Source of the DNA: Planctomycetota bacterium
Lineage (GTDB): Bacteria; Planctomycetota; Phycisphaerae; Phycisphaerales; UBA1924
Direction: 5' to 3'
Assembly: GCA_024280755.1 (NCBI GenBank)
Contig: JAJRPN010000028.1
Location: 59,667 to 123,666, forward strand
DNA: 64,000 nt
How positions within the stretch are numbered: the stretch's first letter is position 1; the number at the start of each line of letters is the position of its first letter. The notes under the pieces are model-generated. The model saw only the letters and a program-made list of their open reading frames with translations. It searched no databases and was not told the origin of the DNA. The position numbers were made by a program, and so were the translations under genes. Below are positions 8,403 through 18,368 of the stretch, one piece after another.

Positions 8403-8458
8403 AAGACCCCCTCCGCCTCACTTCGTTCGGCACCTCCCCCGGAGGCCCGGGGGAGGAG
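8403..8458. repeat. Family B palindromic arm, right end of DUF559 element
   Basis: Begins AAGACCCCCTCCG and ends with the hairpin CCTCCCCCGGAGGCCCGGGG followed by GAGGAG. It is the inverted partner of the arm at 7928-7983 and is nearly identical to the arm at 28420-28476. Confidence 0.9.
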
Positions 8459-8501
8459 AGTTGTCAATCGCTCGATTGGCTGTGACATCTTGGCACCTAG
8501 C

Positions 8502-8822
8502 TCAAATAGTTCTAGGTATAAAGAACCAGTAAGCAAATCCGACTAACAAGCTGATACACCAGATCGCAGCAAGGCAGGCAAAAAAGATATCGTGAGAATT
8601 TCGTTTCTTTGATCCCTTTCGGAGACGAAGAGAGTTTGTGACGAGCGGCACATTTAGCAGGCAGACCACAGATGCTAAAAACAGAAATGCGAGCACACGA
8701 AACGCAAGGCCTAGGCTGGATAGTGTGGTGAAGAGTATTCCAAGGGACGCCAATCCAAACAATAAGCGCATTCGGCCTTTGGAGTAAGTTGGACCTGCTG
8801 AATTTTGGCGATTTGGAGCCAT
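8502..8822 (-). CDS. Small membrane protein coupled to radA
   Basis: A 106-residue protein of unknown family with three predicted hydrophobic helices: LLFGLASLGILFTTLSSLG, VLAFLFLASVVCLLNVPLV and IFFACLAAIWCISLLVGFA. The ATG at 8822 overlaps the radA stop codon in a TGATG arrangement, implying translational coupling to radA; a GTG one codon earlier is also possible. No link between its function and DNA repair can be inferred. It ends close to the right arm of the DUF559-containing repeat. Confidence 0.6.
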   Translation of the reverse strand: MAPNRQNSAGPTYSKGRMRLLFGLASLGILFTTLSSLGLAFRVLAFLFLASVVCLLNVPLVTNSLRLRKGSKKRNSHDIFFACLAAIWCISLLVGFAYWFFIPRTI

Positions 8823-10270
8823 CACATCAACCTCTCAATCGCCTGCGACACATTGCGGATCGGGATCAGTTCCATCCCTTTAATCCTCGGCAGCTTCGAC
8901 GATCCCATATCGGGAACGAAGCTGTGGGTGTAGCCTAAGCGGGCGGATTCGCGGAGGCGTTGTTCGAGTTGGGTGGCGGGGCGGAGTTCGCCGCCGAGGC
9001 CGATTTCGCCGATGGCGATGGTGGTTGGGGGGAGTGATCGTTTGTAGTGGGCGCCGGCGATGGCGATGGCTAAGGCGAGATCGCTGGCGGGTTCGATGAT
9101 TTTTAAGCCTCCGACTGCGGAGCAGAAGACATCGCGGTCGGCGAGGCGTAAGCCGCCGTGTTGTTCTAATACGGCGATGAGCATTGACAAGCGGTTGGAA
9201 TCTAAGCCTGAGGATTTTCGCTTTGCGCTGCCGACGAAGCCGGTGGCCGTTAAGGCTTGGAGTTCGACGAGTACGCAGCGCGAGCCGTGCATCGCGGGGC
9301 ATGCGACGGAGCCCGGGCGGTGTTCGGTGCCGGATTGGAGGGCGGCCAGCGACATGCCGCCGGGGAGTTGTTGTAAGCCTTTTCCGGTCATCTCGAAGAT
9401 GCCCAGTTCGAGCGTGGTGCCGAAACGGTTTTTGATGGCGCGGACGATGCGAACGGAGTGGTAGCGATCGCCTTCGAAGTACAGCACGGCATCGACCATG
9501 TGTTCGAGCATGCGTGGCCCGGCGAGTGTGCCTTCTTTGGTGACATGCCCGACGAGGACGATCGCGATGCCGGTGGCTTTGGCGAAGTAGACGAGTTCGG
9601 CGCAGCATCGGCGGAGCTGGGTGACCGAACCCGGTGCGGCTTCGAGATCAGCCTTGTAGATCATCTGGATGGAATCGATCACGCAGACATCGGGTTTGAT
9701 TTTGCGTGCTTGGTCGAGGATTCTCGCGAGGTTGGTGTCGGCGAGGACGAAGAGGCCGTCGGCATCAGCAACGCCAAGGCGATCGGCACGCATTTGGATC
9801 TGCTGGGCGGATTCTTCGGACGAGACATAGAGGACTTTGCTTGTCCAATCTCGTTTGGCTGAATCCATGTTAATCGGCGATGCCCACGCGCCGGCTGCCT
9901 GCAAGAGCAGGGTTGATTTGCCGATTCCCGGTTCGCCGCCGACGAGGATGACGGAGCCGGGGACGAGACCTTTATGGGTGTCGGTTTCTGAGCCTCCGAG
10001 GACGCGGTCGAACTCGGAGATGCCGGTGGGGAGTCTGCGCATCGGGGCGCGGTTGGTCATGATCTCGGTGATCGGCGTGGCGGCGGGGGAGTTGCCGATG
10101 CCTTTGGTTTCGATGAATCCGCCGCCACGGTGTGGGTCGGATTTGGCGGATTTGTCGAACTGTGTTTCTTCGAGCGAGTCCCATTGGTCACAATCGGGGC
10201 ATTTGCCCATCCATCGGTGGTGTGTTGAGCCGCAGGCGGTGCAGACGAAGATGGTGCGTGTTTTGCTCAT
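8822..10270 (-). CDS. radA: DNA repair protein RadA (Sms)
   Basis: RadA is a RecA-like ATPase that promotes branch migration and processing of recombination intermediates. The 482-residue protein has all expected parts: an N-terminal zinc finger (CTACGSTHHRWMGKCPDC), a Walker A motif GGEPGIGKST, a Walker B region (DVCVIDSIQMIY), the RadA-specific KNRFG motif, and a C-terminal Lon-protease-like domain (about residues 310-482, with DLALAIAIAGA and GEIGLGGELR). The start at 10270 (MSKTRTIFVCTACGSTHHRW) fits the family; an ATG six codons upstream is less likely. It is transcribed away from the AsmA-like gene and coupled at its 3' end to a small membrane protein gene. Confidence 0.95.
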   Translation of the reverse strand: MSKTRTIFVCTACGSTHHRWMGKCPDCDQWDSLEETQFDKSAKSDPHRGGGFIETKGIGNSPAATPITEIMTNRAPMRRLPTGISEFDRVLGGSETDTHKGLVPGSVILVGGEPGIGKSTLLLQAAGAWASPINMDSAKRDWTSKVLYVSSEESAQQIQMRADRLGVADADGLFVLADTNLARILDQARKIKPDVCVIDSIQMIYKADLEAAPGSVTQLRRCCAELVYFAKATGIAIVLVGHVTKEGTLAGPRMLEHMVDAVLYFEGDRYHSVRIVRAIKNRFGTTLELGIFEMTGKGLQQLPGGMSLAALQSGTEHRPGSVACPAMHGSRCVLVELQALTATGFVGSAKRKSSGLDSNRLSMLIAVLEQHGGLRLADRDVFCSAVGGLKIIEPASDLALAIAIAGAHYKRSLPPTTIAIGEIGLGGELRPATQLEQRLRESARLGYTHSFVPDMGSSKLPRIKGMELIPIRNVSQAIERLM

Positions 10271-10389
10271 GGAGTGAGTATAGCCCAAAGGCCTGTTTGG
10301 GCGGGTAGTGTTCGGGTGTTTTATTGGGGGATTTGGTTGCAGGGTACCTATAGTGATGGCGGGATTAGATTATTCGAGTTGTATGCGAG

Positions 10390-13300
10390 GTGTGTGTGGG
10401 CCAAGAAGAACGATTAGCGATTCAGGATGCGGTGAAGAAGCCTCGGCGGAAATGGCGTCGGCGTGCGCTATGGGTGTTGTTCATTTTTCCTTTGGGATTG
10501 ATCGCAGGGGTATTGGTTATCGGACAAACATCGGTGATGCAGATGATCGTTGAGCCGATCTTGGAGGATCAGCTTGGGGTGAAGGTGTCGTCTGGGTCGA
10601 TTCATCTGATGCCTACGGGTGAGATTGTGATCAACGATGCGGTATGCAGAACAGTCACGATCGACAATCGTGCGGGTTCTTTGATCGAGTTCGAGCAGGC
10701 GACGATCTTGGTAAACTGGTGGGGTGTGGTCAAGGGGAGCGGGCAGGTGCGATCTATTTTGATCGACAAGCCTACGGTTCGGGTGAGCCAGGATATTGAA
10801 TCCGGTGCGCTCAATCTTGCCGCGATGAAGTTTAAATCTGGTGGCGGCGGCGGAGCGACGCCTGCGATGGAAATCCGCAATGGTCTCTTGCAGATTGGCG
10901 AGCATGATCAAGATTCGTATCGGGTGCTGAAAGAGCTTTCGATCACTGGGCAGCTCACTGAGCAAACAAACAGCGGCGTGTCGGCGTTTGATTTTATCGC
11001 GTTGCCGATCGAAGCGAGTTTGTCGAGTTCGATGGCCAATACAAGAGGGTCCTTTGGTCTTACTGGGCAGATTTCTAAAGATGGGATTGATGGCGTGCTC
11101 GATGGTGTGCGCCTTGAGGACTGGCCCGCCGAGATTGTGCCAAGCCGATCGCGTGGGATGTATGATCGGCTCGGGCTTTCGGGCGATCTTGCTCCGACAC
11201 GGTTTCATGTGTCACCCGATGGGTTAGTCGATATTGTGCTGACGCTCGAAGGTGTCTCGCTCAATCTTCCTTTCGATGATACTGGTTCGATGTCGGGCTC
11301 TGTGGAAGCGGGTGATTTGCTTCGGATGCGCCAAACGCGAGGGAAGATCCGGTTTGGGACCACCGGGCTTGTTGCCGATCTCAAGGGCGTGATCGACGAG
11401 CTTGAGTATGATGTTGTGCTTGATTTTCAGGGCTTAGAGAAGGACAGCCCGTTTGATGCGACGCTGGTGACCGATTTTCGACTCGACGAACATTTTAAGC
11501 CCGCCAAGTTCTTGCCTCCCAATGTAATGTCCAAGCTCGATCGATTTGAGAATCCGATTGCGGATGTCCATGCGGTGGTGCAGGTCTCGCGTGGCAAAGC
11601 ACGGAACGCAGAGATCAAGGTTTCGGGTAAGGCGATCTTGTCCAACGGCAGCGCGATCTATAAGAAGTTTCGATATCCGTTTTACAATATGAGCGGCGTG
11701 ATTGAGTTCGATCCTGATCAGTTGATCATTCGCGATATCAAAGGCACCGGCCCAACTGGAGCGATGCTTGTTGCCAACGGCGTGTTCTCGCCCTTGGGCG
11801 AGCAGTCGGTTGTCAAGCTGGTGCTGCGGGTTGATGGTGTGGCGATGGATGAGCATTTGATCGCGGCACTTGATGAGGATAAACGCAAACTGGTCGATGC
11901 GCTTTTTAGCGAACAGAGTTATGCCAAGTTGCTCAGCGAGGGTTTGGTGTTGACGCGGGGCGACGCGGATGGATTAGGGCAGTTGCGCAGGCAGGCGTGG
12001 GATCGGCTCGATGAGTTGAAGGATCAGCCTCAGAGTGCTGTTCGCGCCGAGTTGGCCAAAGAGCTTGCCGCGATTGACCACCAGCTTGAATCGCCGGTGT
12101 TTGACTTTGGGGGCGTTGCCAATGTGGTTGTCGAGTTGGTTCGTCATCCAGAGCGTCCATCGGATAATCGATGGACGACGGATGTGCTTGTCAAGTTGCC
12201 CAGTGCCGGGTTGGTCTCGAAGCATTTTCCGCTGCCAATTCTTGCCAAAGATGTCGAGATCAAGATTAACGAAAAACGCGTCGCACTCACCGGGGGCGAA
12301 TATCGCGGGCTGCATGGCGGGTGGGCGAAGGTCGATGTTCAGATCGATCTGACCAAGGAGAAAGCAAAGCCGATTATTGAGATCGTGGCGCGCGATTTTC
12401 CGATTGAGCAATCATTGATTGCTGCGATTCCTGGGTATTACGACACGCCGAGCGATGATCCGGATGATATCTCGATGCGTCGGATTCTCGATCGGCTCAA
12501 CTTGTCGGGGATGCTCGAATGCGATGGGATCATCGGCCCGCGCGGCGATGGTCGGCTCGGGTATGACATCGAGGCGACCGTGCTGAGCGGGAATGCGCGT
12601 CCCAAGATGCTCAAGGGTGGCGATGGGATTGCATCAGAGCCGATCTCGCTCGATGATATATATGGCACGGTGTATATCACCGAAGAGCTGATTATCGTAT
12701 CGCTCGACGGGTTGCTCTCTTCGCCAGAGCAGCCTTTGGCGCCGACACCGATCGAGATATTGACTCAGCTAACGCTGCCAAGCAAGAAACGGGGCGAGAA
12801 TGGTGAGCGAAGGGTCAATGGGTTGTTGCCGATGGAGTTTGGCCCGGCGTTGCCAGGTCCGGTGTTGTATGCGACGGCGTATGCCGACGGTGTTGATTTG
12901 GCGATGCCTTTGGAGCATGCGATTGCGGTGATCTCGCCGAGGGTTGCGCGGGATTTGTTGGAAAAGAAATCGGTCTATTCACCCGATGGTCTTTTGGGAA
13001 TGGGTGCGGTGCTCGAGGGTGTTGTTGGCGGCTCGATTGACGCGACGATCATGGTGGACCGGATTGATGAGCTTGGGTTTGATTTTGATGGCACAAGGTA
13101 TCGGGTTGGGTCTTCTTGGGGGCAAACCGAGTTTGTGCTTTCGAGTGAGCCAACACTTGGGTTTGATGGGTTCCGGGTTTCGATTCAGGCGGATGGGCAG
13201 AGTGCTGGTGTGCTTTCGCTCGATGGTTCGTTGCCATTAGCGAGGAGGGGGAGATATATTGAAATCACCAAGCCGAGCGCGTTGACGATTGCGTTTGATG

Positions 13301-14928
13301 ATGGGACATTTGAGTCGCCGATTACGCAGTATGTGATTGATCGTTTTTCGAGCTCGCAGAAGGAATCATGGTTCAAGGCCCATGCCTTGGGCGGGCGGTT
13401 TGATCTGGGTGTAACGCTCACGCCCAAGCTCGGGACACACAAGATCAAGGGCAATAGCAAAGGCAGCGGGCAAGTGGTTAAGCTTGTGCCCACCATGATC
13501 AACGGCTCGCTCTCTCCCAAGTCGGTCTCGCTGATGATGGGTGATGAGCGGGCAGCGTTTGATGATGTGTCGGGCGAGTTGATCTTTGAAGGGTTCGATG
13601 GCAGGGTTAGTCGGCTTCGAGCGGTGAATGGCGAAACAAGCGTTGGGGTTGATGGCAGATGGTCAATGAGTCCAAATCAAGGAATTGAGTTTGATCTCAA
13701 TGTTGATGCAAAGGGTGATTTGCTCACTGGCCCGATTCGGGCGATTATGCCCGGCGCGGTTGGTTCGGTGATTGATCGTTTGGAGATCAAAGCAGAGGGG
13801 CCCGTCGAGGTTGAAGGCTTGCGGATTACCGGCTCAGGAATTGGTCAAGACGACGCGGTATATGACATCTTTGGGAGCGCGAGCCTCAAGAATGGGAGCG
13901 CTGTGATTGGGCTGGCGATCACTGGGATTGTTGGAGACCTTGGGTTTGCAGTGCATGGCACGAACGATACGCTTGGGTATGAGATCACCCTCGATGCCCA
14001 GAGGCTCCGGGCCGGCTCGATGCGTGTGCATGATGCACAAGTGACGATTATTGGCGATGCCCACAATCCGGGCGTGGTGCTGATTCCAGAGATCCGCGCT
14101 GGGATGCACGGCGGGCAAATCGCAGGGAGCGCACAGATCCGTCCAGACGCAGATGGCGAAGCAAACTATTGGCTTGAACTCCACGCTTCTGGTGTTCGGG
14201 CGGCGCCGGTGTTTAATGATTTGTTGTTGCCACCCGAGGGGCTTGCGGGCCCGCCTTTGCCTGGCGAGACCTCGGTGTTGTCTGTTTGGAGCCTGGGCGA
14301 TGATCTTTCACGCGGGGCGATGATTGGTGATCTGACGATGACGGGCCCGGTTGGTGATCCGTCGAGACGCTCTGGGCGTGGGCTTGTGCGTATCGCGGGG
14401 GGGTCGGTGGTCGCGATGCCAGGATTGATTCAGCTCATCGAAGCGAGTAATTTGTCATTGCCTGCAGGATCCCCTTTGGACTTTGTCGAGGCGGCGTTTT
14501 ATATCGATGGACAGGTCATGGCGTTCGAGCAGTTGAGCGCATCGTCGAAACGCGTTGAGATCCTTGGGTATGGCACGATGGACTGGAGCACGCAAGAGGT
14601 TGATCTGCGATTCCGTTCGCGTTCGGTGCATCCGATCCCGATTATATCTCAGTTCATCGAGCAGCTCCGCGACGAGCTGATCACGACGCGCGTGACGGGG
14701 ACGCTCGGCGATCCGAAATATTCTGCTCAGCAGTTCGGATCGACGCGCCGGGTGATCAGTGCGATGCTTGGGAATCAGGTTTCGGAACAACAAAGCCGAT
14801 TGCGCGAGGTTGAAACGCAGGTTCAGGCGAGCCAGAACCGGGCCGAGCGGGGCCGGCTAGACACGGTGCATCAGCCTGTGGAACCGAGCAAGGGCAGCGG
14901 GTGGGATTGGGCACAGGATGGTTCATGA
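10390..14928 (+). CDS. Giant AsmA-like envelope protein
   Basis: A 1512-residue protein with one N-terminal membrane anchor (about residues 25-47, LWVLFIFPLGLIAGVLVIGQ) followed by a very long beta-rich periplasmic region. The overall layout and the C-terminal part (about 1390-1470: GGSVVAMPGLIQLIEASNL, YGTMDWSTQEVDLRFRSRS, ELITTRVTGTLGDPKY) resemble the AsmA/TamB/YhdP group, proteins thought to form lipid-conducting bridges between the two membranes. It starts with GTG; 10390 and 10396 are both possible, and 10396 is better spaced from the upstream GCGAGG. The residues after the membrane anchor (QTSVMQMIVEPILEDQLGVK) match the usual AsmA beginning. Its role in lipid transport is inference from the family. 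Confidence 0.78.
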   Translation: MCVGQEERLAIQDAVKKPRRKWRRRALWVLFIFPLGLIAGVLVIGQTSVMQMIVEPILEDQLGVKVSSGSIHLMPTGEIVINDAVCRTVTIDNRAGSLIEFEQATILVNWWGVVKGSGQVRSILIDKPTVRVSQDIESGALNLAAMKFKSGGGGGATPAMEIRNGLLQIGEHDQDSYRVLKELSITGQLTEQTNSGVSAFDFIALPIEASLSSSMANTRGSFGLTGQISKDGIDGVLDGVRLEDWPAEIVPSRSRGMYDRLGLSGDLAPTRFHVSPDGLVDIVLTLEGVSLNLPFDDTGSMSGSVEAGDLLRMRQTRGKIRFGTTGLVADLKGVIDELEYDVVLDFQGLEKDSPFDATLVTDFRLDEHFKPAKFLPPNVMSKLDRFENPIADVHAVVQVSRGKARNAEIKVSGKAILSNGSAIYKKFRYPFYNMSGVIEFDPDQLIIRDIKGTGPTGAMLVANGVFSPLGEQSVVKLVLRVDGVAMDEHLIAALDEDKRKLVDALFSEQSYAKLLSEGLVLTRGDADGLGQLRRQAWDRLDELKDQPQSAVRAELAKELAAIDHQLESPVFDFGGVANVVVELVRHPERPSDNRWTTDVLVKLPSAGLVSKHFPLPILAKDVEIKINEKRVALTGGEYRGLHGGWAKVDVQIDLTKEKAKPIIEIVARDFPIEQSLIAAIPGYYDTPSDDPDDISMRRILDRLNLSGMLECDGIIGPRGDGRLGYDIEATVLSGNARPKMLKGGDGIASEPISLDDIYGTVYITEELIIVSLDGLLSSPEQPLAPTPIEILTQLTLPSKKRGENGERRVNGLLPMEFGPALPGPVLYATAYADGVDLAMPLEHAIAVISPRVARDLLEKKSVYSPDGLLGMGAVLEGVVGGSIDATIMVDRIDELGFDFDGTRYRVGSSWGQTEFVLSSEPTLGFDGFRVSIQADGQSAGVLSLDGSLPLARRGRYIEITKPSALTIAFDDGTFESPITQYVIDRFSSSQKESWFKAHALGGRFDLGVTLTPKLGTHKIKGNSKGSGQVVKLVPTMINGSLSPKSVSLMMGDERAAFDDVSGELIFEGFDGRVSRLRAVNGETSVGVDGRWSMSPNQGIEFDLNVDAKGDLLTGPIRAIMPGAVGSVIDRLEIKAEGPVEVEGLRITGSGIGQDDAVYDIFGSASLKNGSAVIGLAITGIVGDLGFAVHGTNDTLGYEITLDAQRLRAGSMRVHDAQVTIIGDAHNPGVVLIPEIRAGMHGGQIAGSAQIRPDADGEANYWLELHASGVRAAPVFNDLLLPPEGLAGPPLPGETSVLSVWSLGDDLSRGAMIGDLTMTGPVGDPSRRSGRGLVRIAGGSVVAMPGLIQLIEASNLSLPAGSPLDFVEAAFYIDGQVMAFEQLSASSKRVEILGYGTMDWSTQEVDLRFRSRSVHPIPIISQFIEQLRDELITTRVTGTLGDPKYSAQQFGSTRRVISAMLGNQVSEQQSRLREVETQVQASQNRAERGRLDTVHQPVEPSKGSGWDWAQDGS

Positions 14929-15075
14929 GCGGGCTGAGATGCTCAGAATCGAGCTTTCTGCCCAAAGATGACACCGCGCGTTGGGCGACATAGAATCCTT
15001 ATTCAACACGAATGACAAGAAGAGCAAAAGCAGATAGATCGTCGAGCAAAATCGGCATCAGGAAATGGAAAATCA

Positions 15076-16212
15076 ATGGCCAAAGAACATAACCGCGTAG
15101 AACTCGATCCGCCTAGCAGCACCCAACCCAAGAATGAACTCGCAGCCCCGCCAGAGCAGGCGCAGGTTCGCCGAGCGGACGATGGTGAGGTGCAAGATCG
15201 GATTTGCGAACTTCTTGACATGGTCGCGGGCACTTCGGAGAGCTACGACGCAAAGCTCATCGGCGAACTCATCACCGCGGGTTTGAAACTGATCCCCGAT
15301 GGGCGAGACACCGGGGAACTCAAGCTGATGACCGCTGCGATGAAAGAGCTTCGATATGCGTATCGTGTGTTTGGTGAATATCCAAATGTACACAAGGTGA
15401 CGATCTTTGGGTCGGCGCGCACGCCTGAGGATCACCCGGATTATTTGTCGGCCGTCGAGTTCTCGAAGCTGATGGCCGAGGCTGGTTGGATGTCGATTAC
15501 CGGCGCAGGCAACGGGATCATGAAGGCCGGACACGAAGGGCCAGGGCGCGAAGCAAGCTTTGGCGTGGCGATTCACTTGCCATTCGAGACGAGCGCGAAT
15601 GAGTATATCGTTGGCGACGAAAAGCTGATCAACTTCCGCTACTTCTTCACCCGCAAGCTGATGTTCCTTTCGCAGGCTGAAGCGGTTGTGTGTTATCCTG
15701 GCGGGTTTGGTACGCTCGACGAGACATTCGAGACGCTGACCTTGATCCAGACCGGCAAGGCGAGCATGGTGCCGATCGTGTTTATTGATGGCGACCGTGA
15801 AGGTCAGAACGGATCATACTGGGAAGGCTGGGATCGGTATGTCCGCCAGCAGCTCGCTGGGCGTGGCTGGATTAGTGAAGAAGATTTTCATCTGTACTAC
15901 ATCGCCAAAGATCCGCAGGACGCTGCGGATCATGTGATTAATTTCTATAAGAACTATCACTCGTCGCGGTATGTGCGTGATGATCTGATCATTCGGATCA
16001 ACAAGAAGCTCCGCGAGGAGGACATCGCGATTCTCAATGATGAGTTCTCGGTGCTGGTCAAGACCGGCAAGATTGTACAGTGCGAAGCGTATCCACAGGA
16101 GCGTGATCATTTGGATCTGCCTCGGATCGTGTTTACGCATACACGGTACAAGTTTGGACTTGTGCGCGCGTTCATTGATCGGATCAACTCGTTTGACGCA
16201 CCCGATGCCTAA
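15076..16212 (+). CDS. LOG family protein (lysine-decarboxylase-like fold)
   Basis: Members of the LOG/TIGR00730 family hydrolyse nucleoside 5'-monophosphates, often cytokinin-type nucleotides, releasing the base. The 378-residue protein has a Rossmann fold with the start VTIFGSAR and the family signature PGGFGTLDE, preceded by RKLMFLSQAEAVVCY. An N-terminal extension of about 110 residues and a C-terminal extension after the core make it longer than plain LOG enzymes, closer to the PpnN-like larger group. ATG 15076 follows GGAAATGG. The next gene overlaps it by eight bases. True substrate is unknown. Confidence 0.85.
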   Translation: MAKEHNRVELDPPSSTQPKNELAAPPEQAQVRRADDGEVQDRICELLDMVAGTSESYDAKLIGELITAGLKLIPDGRDTGELKLMTAAMKELRYAYRVFGEYPNVHKVTIFGSARTPEDHPDYLSAVEFSKLMAEAGWMSITGAGNGIMKAGHEGPGREASFGVAIHLPFETSANEYIVGDEKLINFRYFFTRKLMFLSQAEAVVCYPGGFGTLDETFETLTLIQTGKASMVPIVFIDGDREGQNGSYWEGWDRYVRQQLAGRGWISEEDFHLYYIAKDPQDAADHVINFYKNYHSSRYVRDDLIIRINKKLREEDIAILNDEFSVLVKTGKIVQCEAYPQERDHLDLPRIVFTHTRYKFGLVRAFIDRINSFDAPDA

Positions 16213-17341
16213 GTTGTGTTTGAACTATTCTGTTCGATTGCTCGGCAGCGTGTTGTGCGCTGCTGTGCTGTGCGCTGGCGGCTGTAGTTCTGGCGGAGCA
16301 GATGCTTCTGATGGGATTGAGTTTTCGCCGGGGAACAATGCGCCTGCGCCGATCGATTCAGCATCGACGCGTGGGCTTGAGGTTCGGCTTTGGGTCGTGG
16401 ACGATACCGACTGGTCGGCGGCTCGCTTGCTGGCAGATCAGGCGGGGACGCTTATCGATGAACAGACCCGTGCGCGTTGGGCGGATTGGGGGTTTCGGCT
16501 TGTCGCGATCCCGGTGGATGAGGTGGACGGGTTGCTCGAAGGGTTAAGGCCAGTCCAGCCGATCAATGTGCAATGGCTCGGCGAGTTTGGCAAGTGGCGA
16601 GCGATTATTCGAACGGGTAGTTTGCGGACTGAAACTGTCCGTGTTGGGCAGCGTGCAGTGCAGGTAGATCAAGGTCGCCCGCGTTTGATTGCGCGATCTT
16701 GGATCGAGCCGATGCTGACGAGTGCTGATGTGGTCCCAGGGTTGCGTTTAGACTTTGGTGTACAGATCGAAACCAAAGATCGCAAAGGCTACGCTGCTCG
16801 GCTCCGCGATGAGGGATACCTTGGGGTGACCCGCGAACGCACGATTGAAGACAATGGTCCGGTGTTTGATGAGTTGTTGATGTCGATGATGTTTGACGGC
16901 TCGCAGGCGTTGGTCATTTTGGGCGAAGCACCAGAGACCAACTGGAACGATTTGCCCGAGCCTGTTTCGTTGATTGTTGTTGATGATTCTGATAACCATG
17001 TCGATCCTGAAAATCCGAAAAACGAGGAGGCACCACCCAAGCTGAGCCCGGCGTTTGGTCCTGGCGGGGATGATCAGGGTGGATATCGGGAAGTGCCGGC
17101 CGATCGTGATGAGCAAGCATCGTTTGATGGTTCAACATCGCGCGGGCGCCAAGCACATGAGCCGAGCAAGCCGATGGGTAAAACGCTTGGCGAGCTGATG
17201 CTGATGAGCGATGGATCGCGCATTGTGCAAGCGGGCAAGACGCGGATTATTCCCAAGCGGGTCATTGTTGTCTTAATCCCGCGCGTCGAAGGCGGGTTTC
17301 GGCTTGTGCCTATGGCGCAAGCGATGGGGGGGAATCCATGA
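16205..17341 (+). CDS. Hypothetical lipoprotein
   Basis: A 378-residue protein with a lipoprotein signal: hydrophobic stretch LLGSVLCAAVLCAGG then the lipobox cysteine in CAGGCSS at about residue 27. The mature region has no family I can name; a disordered acidic and proline-rich segment (about 265-320) precedes a conserved-looking end (RIVQAGKTRIIPKRVIVVLIPRV). The start at 16205 overlaps the LOG-family stop codon by eight bases, and its own stop overlaps the antiporter start in an ATGA arrangement, so these three genes are probably one translationally coupled operon. It is predicted to be anchored in a membrane facing the periplasm. Confidence 0.72.
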   Translation: MPKLCLNYSVRLLGSVLCAAVLCAGGCSSGGADASDGIEFSPGNNAPAPIDSASTRGLEVRLWVVDDTDWSAARLLADQAGTLIDEQTRARWADWGFRLVAIPVDEVDGLLEGLRPVQPINVQWLGEFGKWRAIIRTGSLRTETVRVGQRAVQVDQGRPRLIARSWIEPMLTSADVVPGLRLDFGVQIETKDRKGYAARLRDEGYLGVTRERTIEDNGPVFDELLMSMMFDGSQALVILGEAPETNWNDLPEPVSLIVVDDSDNHVDPENPKNEEAPPKLSPAFGPGGDDQGGYREVPADRDEQASFDGSTSRGRQAHEPSKPMGKTLGELMLMSDGSRIVQAGKTRIIPKRVIVVLIPRVEGGFRLVPMAQAMGGNP

Positions 17342-18303
17342 GCATGCTGATTGCTATTTTGAGCCTTGTTGTTGGCTTGGTTGTGCTGATTGTTGGTGCG
17401 GATCTGCTTGTGCGCGGTGCCGCCCAGCTTGCGCGGGTGATGGGGCTGAGCCCGTTTGCGATTGGCGTGACGGTGGTTGCCTTTGGAACAAGCGCGCCAG
17501 AACTGTTTGCCTCGATCGGTGCTGCGTTGCAGAATGTGCCTGATCTTGCGGTGGGCAATGTGGTTGGGTCAAACATCGCCAATATTTTGTTGATCTTAGG
17601 CGTGGGTGCGATCATGGTGCCTATTTCGGTGCATCGCAGGGTGCGCAAGATCGAGCTGCCGATCATGCTCGCGATTACGGTTGGTGCGTCGATGTTGATG
17701 ATCGATCATAAGATTACTCGAATCGAAGGCGGGATCTTGGTTGGTGGGCTTGTTGCGTATGTCTTATTTATCATCAAGGCTCACCGGATTGATATTGAGC
17801 ATGAAGGCGACGAGGTCGCGACGCATCCAAAGTCATTGCGTACAGATATTTTGATGATCCTGATCGGGATCGCAGGACTTGGGCTTGGTGCCAAAGGGTT
17901 GGTCTATGGCGCGACAGAACTTGCGAGCTGGGCCAATGTGAGCGCGGGGATTGTCGGAACGACGATCGTGGCGTTTGGGACGAGCCTGCCCGAGTTGGCT
18001 GCGACAGTTCGGGCTGCGATAAGCAAAGAGTCCGATATGGCGGTGGGTAATGTTGTTGGGTCCAATATTTTTAATCTGCTCAGTGTGCTTGGGATCACCT
18101 CGTTGATTCGTCCATTGACGATGCCTGCCACGATTGAGATTCATATATGGACCATGTTGGCGGTGAGCATCTCGCTGGTGGTGCTCGTGGCGTTCCGTCC
18201 TGCGTTGGGTCGAGCGATCGGGATTGTGTTTGTTATGGTCTATGTTGGTTATATCATTGCCTCGTTTATGCGTCCAGATATCGTTTCTATGCCCAGTCCC
18301 TAA
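17338..18303 (+). CDS. Calcium/sodium antiporter, CaCA family (YrbG-like)
   Basis: An inner-membrane exchanger of 321 residues with about ten helices in two inverted halves. Each half has the CaCA alpha-repeat: SPFAIGVTVVAFGTSAPEL in the first and VGTTIVAFGTSLPEL in the second, with paired GNVVGSNIANILL and GNVVGSNIFNLLSVLG segments holding the ion-binding residues. This duplicated layout is diagnostic of K+-independent Na+/Ca2+ exchanger homologues. The start overlaps the upstream lipoprotein stop (ATGA). Ion specificity is assigned from the family only. Confidence 0.93.
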   Translation: MSMLIAILSLVVGLVVLIVGADLLVRGAAQLARVMGLSPFAIGVTVVAFGTSAPELFASIGAALQNVPDLAVGNVVGSNIANILLILGVGAIMVPISVHRRVRKIELPIMLAITVGASMLMIDHKITRIEGGILVGGLVAYVLFIIKAHRIDIEHEGDEVATHPKSLRTDILMILIGIAGLGLGAKGLVYGATELASWANVSAGIVGTTIVAFGTSLPELAATVRAAISKESDMAVGNVVGSNIFNLLSVLGITSLIRPLTMPATIEIHIWTMLAVSISLVVLVAFRPALGRAIGIVFVMVYVGYIIASFMRPDIVSMPSP

Positions 18304-18368
18304 GTCCAGATGAACTCTTCTCCAGCGACGCCCGATGATGAGTACGCTGTCTTTATTGAGGAGAACTG

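Noticed and set aside
3110-8458. CRISPR array
   Set aside because: The repeats are long palindromes in isolated pairs, with no regularly spaced direct repeats and no cas gene in the window.
8880-9608. A 242-residue arginine/histidine-rich open frame on the minus strand
   Set aside because: It is an out-of-frame reading of radA and has a composition unlike a folded protein.
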